Shown one piece after another: positions 57,626 to 64,000 of a DNA stretch of 64,000 nt. The position numbers were made by a program, and so were the translations under genes. The notes under the pieces were generated by a model. That model was not told where the DNA came from, made no database searches, and worked only from the letters and a program-made list of their open reading frames with translations. Each line of letters opens with the position of its first letter. The stretch's first letter is position 1. The stretch is from JAMLJG01 sp035327585 (GTDB lineage: Bacteria; Verrucomicrobiota; Kiritimatiellia; CAIVKH01), in contig DAOLDD010000007.1 in assembly GCA_035327585.1 (NCBI GenBank), positions 1-64,000 of the forward strand, given 5' to 3'.

Positions 57626-60613
57626 ATGACCTCGCGCAAGGAAGCTGCTGACCCTCCCGGCACCGCGCAGCCCGCGCAGGATGTCCGGCTGCACGCAGCC
57701 GCCCTGCGCATGGCGGATGCGGCGATCAACTCGCGTTCACCGCACGACCTGGGCGAGGCCCTGCACCGCATTATCGGCGAGTTGATTCCCGCGCGCCGCT
57801 TCTACCTCGCGCTCTACGACGCGGAACACGACATGCTGCGCTTCCCGTATTGGGTGGACGGCTACGATCCGGCGCCGGTCGCGAAACGACCCGGCAAGGG
57901 CCTGACGGAGCACCTGCTGAAGAGCCGGAAAACATTGCTGCTGGATCGCGATGGATTCGCGGCCCTGGATCGCGGTGGCGATGCCCAGGTGCTCGGCACG
58001 CCCCCCCGCCAATGGCTCGGCACCGCACTCCTGCATGCGGACCATCCCATCGGCGTCATCGCCCTCCAGGCGTACGAAGGCGAGCCGGAACTCACGTCGG
58101 ATCACCAGGCCCTGCTGCACCACCTGCGCGAACCGATCACCGCCGCCGTGCTTGCGAAGATCCAGGAACAGAGCACCTCGCAAATCGAACACGACTACCA
58201 CATGCTGTTCAGCGAAATGCCGGCGGCCTTCGCGCTGTTCGACGTCGAATGGAACGACGCATGCAAACCGGTTGAAGCGCGGGCGCGCCGCGTGAACGCG
58301 GCTTTCGAGCGGCTCATCAACCGGCCGCGCGGCCAGTTCATCGGGCAACCGCTGTCCGCCTGGATGCCGGAGCACAAGGCCGCCTGGATGTCGGCGTTCG
58401 ACACCGCGCTGCACAGCGGCGCTTCCCATCGCATGGAACAGGTGGTGAACGGCCTGCCCGTGCAGATGCTCCTCTACTGCCCCCGCCCCACCCAGTTCGC
58501 CGTGATCCTTGAGGATATCTCCCAGCGCCGCAACGCGGACCGCCTCATCGCGCGGCGCGACGCGATGCTGACCGCGGCGGCCACCGCCGCGCAGCGCTTC
58601 CTGCAGGATGAACATTGGACCCGGCACATCGCGCTGTTCCTGGAATCGTTGGGCCGGGCGGCGGACGCGAGCCGTTCATACATATTCGAAGTGGAACGGA
58701 ACCCGGATGGCCGGTGGATCGCCTCGCAACGGCACGAGTGGGTCGCGGCGGGGATTGAGCGGCAGATCGACAACCCTGACATGCAAAAGGGCGACATCGT
58801 GGAGATGGGATTTGGCCGCTGGATTTCCGAATTGCAGCGCGGCGAATCCATCAGCGGCACGGTGGACAGCCTGCCGGCGGAGGAGCAACCCTTCATGCGG
58901 GCACAGGACATCCAATCCATCCACGTGGCGCCGGTGATGGTCGGCGGCCGCTGGTGGGGGTTCATTGGCTTCGACGATTGCCGCGAACCGCGCGATTGGT
59001 CCCTGTCGGAGCGGGAGGCGCTGCGCCTCGCGGCGCAAATCCTCGGCCAGGCCATCCTGCACGAGCACGCGCAGGAGCAGTTCCGCGTTCAGCGGACGGC
59101 GCTCGGCGCCGCGGCCAACGGAATCGTCATCACCGACACCCAGGGCCGCATCCAATGGGTCAACACCGCCTTCTGCCACCTCACCGGGTACACCGCGGAT
59201 GAGGCGCTCGGCAAAACCCCGGCGCTCCTGAACTCGGGCCAGCACGAACTGGCGTTCTACAAGCGCATGTGGGAGACGGTGCACGCCGGGCTGGTCTGGC
59301 GCGGTGAAATCGTGAACCGGCGCAAGGACGGCACGCTCTACACCGAGGAAATGACCATCACGCCCGTGCGTGATGCAGCGGGCAAGCTCACGCATTTCAT
59401 CGCGATCAAACAGGACATCACGGAGCAGAAAAACCTGCGCCAGCAGCTGCTTCAGGCGCAGAAGATGGAAAGCATCGGCCGGCTCGCCGGCGGCATCGCG
59501 CACGACTTCAACAACCTGCTCCAGGCCATCACCGGATTCAGCGCGATCCTGCTCTCCGAAATTCCCGAAGGCGACCCGCGCCGCGCCGATGTGCAGGAAA
59601 TCGAACGCGCCGCGCACCGCGCGGCCGCGCTCACGCGGCAGTTGCTCACGTTCGGACGAAAACAACGAATGGACATCGCGCCGCTGAACCTCGCGGAAGT
59701 CGTCCGAGGCGCGGAAAAAATGCTGCGCCGACTGCTGCCGGAGCACATCCGGATGACGGTCGAGCTCGCTCCGGACCTGCCCCTCCTGCTCGCGGACGCC
59801 GGACAGATCGAACAGATCCTGGTCAATCTGTCGATCAATGCCCGCGACGCGATGCCGGACGGCGGACACCTGCGCATTTCCACGAGGGCGATATCCCTCG
59901 CGGGCGAGCAGGTGCCGGTCACGGTGGGCGCGCGCGCCGGAAATTTTGCCTGCATTGAGGTCGAGGACGAAGGATGCGGCATGGCGCCCGCGGTCCTGGA
60001 ACAGGTGTTCGAACCGTTCTTCAGCACCAAGGGCCCCGGCAAGGGGACCGGGTTGGGCCTGCCGGTCGTCTATGGGATCGCCCGCCAGCACAACGGCTTC
60101 GTCGATGTCCGCAGCACGGAGGGCGAAGGCAGCATGTTCCGCGTATTTCTCCCCTTCCCCTCAGAACCCGCGCCCGCCGCTCCGCGACCACAACCCTCAA
60201 TGGCGCAGGGCCAGCAACTGGGTGGACAGGGCGAACACATCCTCGTCGTCGAGGACGAGGCGGGCGTCCGCGAACTCACGACGCGCCTGCTGACCGGCCG
60301 GAATTATCGCGTCACCGCCGTGGAAAGCATCGCGCAAGCCCGGGCCTTGCTCGCGGAACCACGCATTCCCTACGTATTGCTGTTCTCCGACGTCGTGCTC
60401 GCGGATGGCAACGGCCTCGACCTCGCCGAGGAAGCCAAGCAGCGCCATCCCGCGTTGAAGGTCGTGCTGACCAGCGGCTATACGAACGAACGGGAACGCT
60501 GGGCGGCGCGCATTTCCCACCTCAACGGTTTCCTGCCGAAGCCCTATCCGCCCCCCGCGCTCCTGCGGTTGCTGAGGGAGGTCCTGGACCAGCCCCGCAC
60601 GGATCATTCATGA
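57626..60613 (+). CDS. Soluble hybrid histidine kinase with GAF/PAS sensors and a receiver
   Basis: A 995-residue cytoplasmic sensor kinase without membrane helices. The order is GAF (about 30-180), PAS (190-300), GAF (305-480, with SRSYIFEVERNPDGRW), PAS (490-605, with GIVITDTQGRIQWVNTAFCHLTG), the phospho-acceptor helix with LAGGIAHDFNNLLQ (His626), HATPase (GCGMAPAVLEQVF, GTGLGLPVVYG) and a C-terminal receiver with phospho-accepting Asp922 (LLFSDVVLADGNGLD). It is translationally coupled (ATGA) to the second kinase. No response regulator with an output domain is nearby. Confidence 0.9.
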   Translation: MTSRKEAADPPGTAQPAQDVRLHAAALRMADAAINSRSPHDLGEALHRIIGELIPARRFYLALYDAEHDMLRFPYWVDGYDPAPVAKRPGKGLTEHLLKSRKTLLLDRDGFAALDRGGDAQVLGTPPRQWLGTALLHADHPIGVIALQAYEGEPELTSDHQALLHHLREPITAAVLAKIQEQSTSQIEHDYHMLFSEMPAAFALFDVEWNDACKPVEARARRVNAAFERLINRPRGQFIGQPLSAWMPEHKAAWMSAFDTALHSGASHRMEQVVNGLPVQMLLYCPRPTQFAVILEDISQRRNADRLIARRDAMLTAAATAAQRFLQDEHWTRHIALFLESLGRAADASRSYIFEVERNPDGRWIASQRHEWVAAGIERQIDNPDMQKGDIVEMGFGRWISELQRGESISGTVDSLPAEEQPFMRAQDIQSIHVAPVMVGGRWWGFIGFDDCREPRDWSLSEREALRLAAQILGQAILHEHAQEQFRVQRTALGAAANGIVITDTQGRIQWVNTAFCHLTGYTADEALGKTPALLNSGQHELAFYKRMWETVHAGLVWRGEIVNRRKDGTLYTEEMTITPVRDAAGKLTHFIAIKQDITEQKNLRQQLLQAQKMESIGRLAGGIAHDFNNLLQAITGFSAILLSEIPEGDPRRADVQEIERAAHRAAALTRQLLTFGRKQRMDIAPLNLAEVVRGAEKMLRRLLPEHIRMTVELAPDLPLLLADAGQIEQILVNLSINARDAMPDGGHLRISTRAISLAGEQVPVTVGARAGNFACIEVEDEGCGMAPAVLEQVFEPFFSTKGPGKGTGLGLPVVYGIARQHNGFVDVRSTEGEGSMFRVFLPFPSEPAPAAPRPQPSMAQGQQLGGQGEHILVVEDEAGVRELTTRLLTGRNYRVTAVESIAQARALLAEPRIPYVLLFSDVVLADGNGLDLAEEAKQRHPALKVVLTSGYTNERERWAARISHLNGFLPKPYPPPALLRLLREVLDQPRTDHS

Positions 60614-63600
60614 CGGATTTTTTTGCACAACAGTGGGATATTTTGTTGTTTGCGTACGGCGCTGCCTTCGCGGTGCTGGCCGTGTTCGCGTCCGTTCCGC
60701 GCCGGGAGGCGCCCGGCAATGCCCTGCCCTGGCACTGGTTTTCCGCGTTCGCCGCGCTGCATGCGATCCACGAGTGGTCGCTCATACTTGAACATTCCGT
60801 TGGCGAGTGGATCTCGCCGGCGCCCGGCATTGCCACGCTGCTGTTTTCCTTCCTGCTCCTGCTCGAATTCGGCCGGCGCGCGGTGGCCGGCGCGGGCTCC
60901 AAATTGATACCCGGCGCGTTCGCGCACCTGCCGCTGCTGCTCGTCATCGCGGTATTGAGCCGGGACGGCGCGGCGGAAGCGGACCCCGCGATCCGGTTGC
61001 TGGTGGGGTTGCCCGGGGCCCTACTTTCAGCCTTCGCGATCCGGCTCCACGCGCGTGCCCGGCCCCCGGCCAGCCAGCGCCCCCTGCGAATCGCGGCCGT
61101 GCTGCTCGCGCTTTATGGCGCGACCATGCTCGTGGGTCGCCATGAGGCGCCATGGCTTCCGGTCATCACCAGCGCCCGCTGGTTTTCGGTCACGGGCCTG
61201 CCGATTGAGGCGCTGCGCCTCCTGCTCGCGGTGGGCCTGGCCGCCTGCGCCTACGCGTTCGCCCGCGCCCAGAAGCCGCCCCACCGCGACGCCGTGGAAC
61301 GCGCCTACCCCCTGCGCATCCGGGTCACCTGCGCGGCGCTCGCCGGCGTCCTGGTCCTGACCGGCGTCCTCTCGGAATATATCGGACGCGAAGCCAGCCG
61401 GGCGATTCGCGAAACCATGATCGAACGCGCCTCCAGCGTCGCGAACATGCTCGACCCGGCGATGCTGGCCGTGCTGCGCGCCAGCCCGCACGATGAGCGC
61501 CATCCGGTGGTGGCCGAAACGGAGTCCGTGCTCACCCGCGCAAAAAACGCGTTTCCAAGCGTGGAACAGGTCTATCTTTTCACCCTCCAGCGCGGGAAAT
61601 ATGTATTTTACGCCAGCTCCGAGTCCCTCCAACCCGGCGCACGGCCCCGGCCCGGCGACATCTACGCGGGGGACGGGGAGCCGATCGACTTCCAATTCTT
61701 CACGCACGGGCGCGGGCTTACCGCCGGACCCTTCAGCGACCAATGGGGGCGATGGGTCGTTGCGACCGTACCGGCCTTGCTCGATGAAAACACAGGCCGG
61801 GTGCGGCTGGCGCTCGGCCTCGATATTTCCGCGGCCACGTATGCCCGGACGATCTCGCGCTGGCGCCTGGCCGGCATCGGGGCGGGCGTATTGCTCATCC
61901 TGCTCATCCTCGACTTCTTCTCGCGCCACCACCAACTTTGGGTCAGCACCCTGCGCCTGGCCGAGGCCGAGCAGCGGCAGCGCGGGTTGAGCGGGGACCT
62001 CGAGCGGCGCGTTCACCAGCGCACGCGCGAACTCGCCGACGCCAACGCGGCGCTGCTCGCGGAGGTGCGCGAACACCAGGAGGCGGAAGCCAAATACCGC
62101 GCCCTCACCGAACACCTGCCCGCGATCACCTATCGCGTCGACCTCGAACAGGACGCGCGCACCACCTACATCAGCCCGCAGGTCGCGGAGACATTCGGCT
62201 ATGCCCCCGAGGAATGGATCGCCGATCCCGGCCTCTGGTTGAGCCTGGTGTGCGAGGAGGATCGGGACCTCGTGCGCGAGACCGTGGACCGGCACAACGC
62301 CAGCGGCGAGCCCTTGAACCTCGAATTCCGCATGCGCACGCGGGACGGACGCATCCGCTGGATTCGCAACAGCACGCGCTTCCAGCGCGACAACTACGGG
62401 CGGATCTGCGCGGCGCACGGCGTAATGCTCGACGTCACCGAACAGCTCGTGGCCGTGCAGCAATTGCGCGCGGTGGGCGAGCGCTATCGCATGATTTTTG
62501 AACACTCGCCGGCCGGGCTCTTCCACTACGACCGGGAACTGCGCATCACCGAGCTCAATGATCGATTCGCGGCCCTGTTGCGGCGCCGGCGCGGTGACCT
62601 CGTCGGCGCGGGCCTTGCGGAGATGGCGACGGCGCAGTTGCTGCCCACGTTGCAGACCGCGCTGGAAGGCGGCGAGGGCTTTCACGAGGGACCCCACGGC
62701 TTCACCGCACTCGACCCCGATACGTGGCTCAGCCTGCGCACGGCCCCGCTGCACGATGAAAACGGCGCCGTCACGGGCGGCATTGCCATTGTGCAGGACC
62801 TCTCCGACCGCCGCCGTGTGGAGGAGGAGCGCATGCGCACGCAGAAGCTGGAATCACTCGGCCTGCTCGCCGGCGGGCTCGCGCACGATTTCAACAACAT
62901 CCTGACCGCCGTGCTCGGCAACATTTCACAGGCCCGCCAGCCCGATCAAGCCCCGGGCGACACCGAAAGCGCGCTGGCGGACGCCGAACGCGCCGCCTTG
63001 CGCGCTCGCGACCTGACGCAGCAATTGCTGACCTTCGCCAAGGGCGGCGCGCCCATCAAGAAACTCCATGACCTCGCCGCGGTGGTGCGCGAAGCGGCCG
63101 GCTTTACCGTGCGCGGCTCCGCTTCGCGCTGCGTTTACGACATCGCGCCCGACACCTGGAAAGCCGAAATCGACAGCGGGCAAATCACGCAGGTGATCCA
63201 GAATCTGGTCATCAACGCCGACCAGGCGATGCCCCGCGGCGGCGCCATCACGCTGCGCACGCGCAACCGTATCCTCGCCCCGGCGGAGTTCGACGGTCTT
63301 CCCGGCGGCAACTATGTTGAGATCAGCATTTCCGATACAGGCACCGGCATCCCGGAGCGGCTGATTGGACGCATCTTCGACCCCTATTTCACGACCAAGC
63401 AAAAAGGCAGCGGGCTGGGCCTTACGATGTGCTACTCGATCGTCCAGAAACACGGCGGACACATCGCCGCCGAATCCATCGCGGGCCGCGGCGCGACGTT
63501 CCGCTTCCTACTGCCCGCCGCTCCCGAAGCGGTCTGGACCCCGAGCCCCGAACCCGCCGAACTGGAAACCGCGCCGCACGGCGCGCGCGTCCTTGTAATG

Positions 63601-63972
63601 GACGATGAGCGTGCAATTCTCAGCCTCGCGCGGCGTGTGCTCGAAAAGGCGGGCTACGCCGTGCTCACGGCGGAACGCGGCGAAGATGCGCTCCGCGTCC
63701 ACGACGAGGAGCAAAAGGCCGGCCGCGCCATCGACCTCGTCATCCTCGACATCACCGTCCCGGGCGGCATGGGCGGACGCGAGACCCTGCGCCACCTGCG
63801 CCAACGCAACCCCACCCTGCCCGCCCTCGTCTCCAGCGGCTATGCGAAGGACGAAGTCCTCGCGGAGTTCAAGAACGCCGGATTCTCCGGCATGGTCCCC
63901 AAACCCTACCGCGCGGCGGACCTGCTCGCCGCGGTGCGCGAGGCCCTGAGCCAGGCGACGCCAACGGGCTGA
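60610..63972 (+). CDS. Membrane hybrid histidine kinase with PAS domains and a receiver
   Basis: A 1120-residue sensor kinase. The N-terminus has about seven membrane helices (1-220), then a periplasmic domain (about 245-410, with VEQVYLFTLQRGKYVFY, dCache-like), another helix (about 418-436), a coiled-coil linker, PAS (480-600), PAS (605-735), the phospho-acceptor helix LAGGLAHDFNNILTA (His759), HATPase (GTGIPERLIGRIFDPYF, GSGLGLTMCYSIV) and a receiver with Asp1047 (LVILDITVPGGMGG). The ATG overlaps the stop of the first kinase by 4 bases. The remaining 28 bases of the window hold nothing recognisable. Confidence 0.9.
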   Translation: MTDFFAQQWDILLFAYGAAFAVLAVFASVPRREAPGNALPWHWFSAFAALHAIHEWSLILEHSVGEWISPAPGIATLLFSFLLLLEFGRRAVAGAGSKLIPGAFAHLPLLLVIAVLSRDGAAEADPAIRLLVGLPGALLSAFAIRLHARARPPASQRPLRIAAVLLALYGATMLVGRHEAPWLPVITSARWFSVTGLPIEALRLLLAVGLAACAYAFARAQKPPHRDAVERAYPLRIRVTCAALAGVLVLTGVLSEYIGREASRAIRETMIERASSVANMLDPAMLAVLRASPHDERHPVVAETESVLTRAKNAFPSVEQVYLFTLQRGKYVFYASSESLQPGARPRPGDIYAGDGEPIDFQFFTHGRGLTAGPFSDQWGRWVVATVPALLDENTGRVRLALGLDISAATYARTISRWRLAGIGAGVLLILLILDFFSRHHQLWVSTLRLAEAEQRQRGLSGDLERRVHQRTRELADANAALLAEVREHQEAEAKYRALTEHLPAITYRVDLEQDARTTYISPQVAETFGYAPEEWIADPGLWLSLVCEEDRDLVRETVDRHNASGEPLNLEFRMRTRDGRIRWIRNSTRFQRDNYGRICAAHGVMLDVTEQLVAVQQLRAVGERYRMIFEHSPAGLFHYDRELRITELNDRFAALLRRRRGDLVGAGLAEMATAQLLPTLQTALEGGEGFHEGPHGFTALDPDTWLSLRTAPLHDENGAVTGGIAIVQDLSDRRRVEEERMRTQKLESLGLLAGGLAHDFNNILTAVLGNISQARQPDQAPGDTESALADAERAALRARDLTQQLLTFAKGGAPIKKLHDLAAVVREAAGFTVRGSASRCVYDIAPDTWKAEIDSGQITQVIQNLVINADQAMPRGGAITLRTRNRILAPAEFDGLPGGNYVEISISDTGTGIPERLIGRIFDPYFTTKQKGSGLGLTMCYSIVQKHGGHIAAESIAGRGATFRFLLPAAPEAVWTPSPEPAELETAPHGARVLVMDDERAILSLARRVLEKAGYAVLTAERGEDALRVHDEEQKAGRAIDLVILDITVPGGMGGRETLRHLRQRNPTLPALVSSGYAKDEVLAEFKNAGFSGMVPKPYRAADLLAAVREALSQATPTG

Positions 63973-64000
63973 TAACCCCAATTTCGCACTGGAAGCGAGG

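Overview
The window is GC-rich, densely coded DNA from a Gram-negative, probably free-living bacterium. The Na+-NQR respiratory complex, an outer-membrane-style lipoprotein repertoire, a divergent FtsZ inside a dcw cluster, GDP-heptose type sugar genes and an unusual wealth of palindromic intergenic repeats fit the PVC superphylum (Verrucomicrobiota/Kiritimatiellota side) best. That placement is an inference from gene content; no rRNA or tRNA gene was recognised.

Layout. 0.1-7.5 kb: complete nqrABCDEF operon, then apbE (flavin transferase that loads NqrB and NqrC) and a convergent nqrM-like gene. 7.6-12.1 kb: NUDIX hydrolase, Na/phosphate cotransporter, DUF3592 protein, glucose-6-phosphate isomerase. 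12.2-20.1 kb: surface-sugar genes (four SDR/epimerase enzymes, GHMP heptose kinase, GT4 glycosyltransferase, heptose-1-P nucleotidyltransferase), interrupted by a broken GxxExxY gene inside a repeat nest and by a small DUF2283 pair. 20.2-25.1 kb: GH172 lipoprotein, MscS channel, DUF5989 protein, glyoxalase-II-like hydrolase. 25.4-34.5 kb (minus strand): LysM/TPR lipoprotein, two coiled-coil membrane proteins, ogt, murG, murC, ddl, ftsQ, ftsA, ftsZ, almost all touching or overlapping, so one division/wall operon. 34.6-44.3 kb: an ECF-sigma controlled heavy-metal efflux locus with several small secreted Cys-rich proteins and a TolC/CusB/CusA-type pump. 44.3-48 kb: RDD protein, oxidoreductase, DUF1016 nuclease, ParE/Phd toxin-antitoxin. 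48.2-52.1 kb (minus): beta-CASP exonuclease, Era, membrane TPR protein. 52.2-57.5 kb: endonuclease III homologue, DUF4160/DUF2442 pair, TatA, TPR/BON lipoproteins, superoxide dismutase. 57.6-64 kb: two coupled hybrid histidine kinases.

The most interesting parts are (i) the metal locus, where one CCxxC metal-binding domain occurs twice as a free secreted protein and once fused to the RND adaptor, next to a tandemly duplicated 14-Cys secreted protein; (ii) a dispersed repeat with period about 31 bp built on CAACGTCTGTAA, found at three gene starts, once nested inside a perfect 18-bp inverted repeat and once supplying both a stop codon and the next gene's start codon; (iii) a GxxExxY gene broken by one in-frame TAA and flanked by two copies of a 150-160 bp repeat block; and (iv) an FtsZ lacking the canonical T7-loop aspartate. 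About ten different families of palindromic or word-like intergenic repeats are present in 64 kb.
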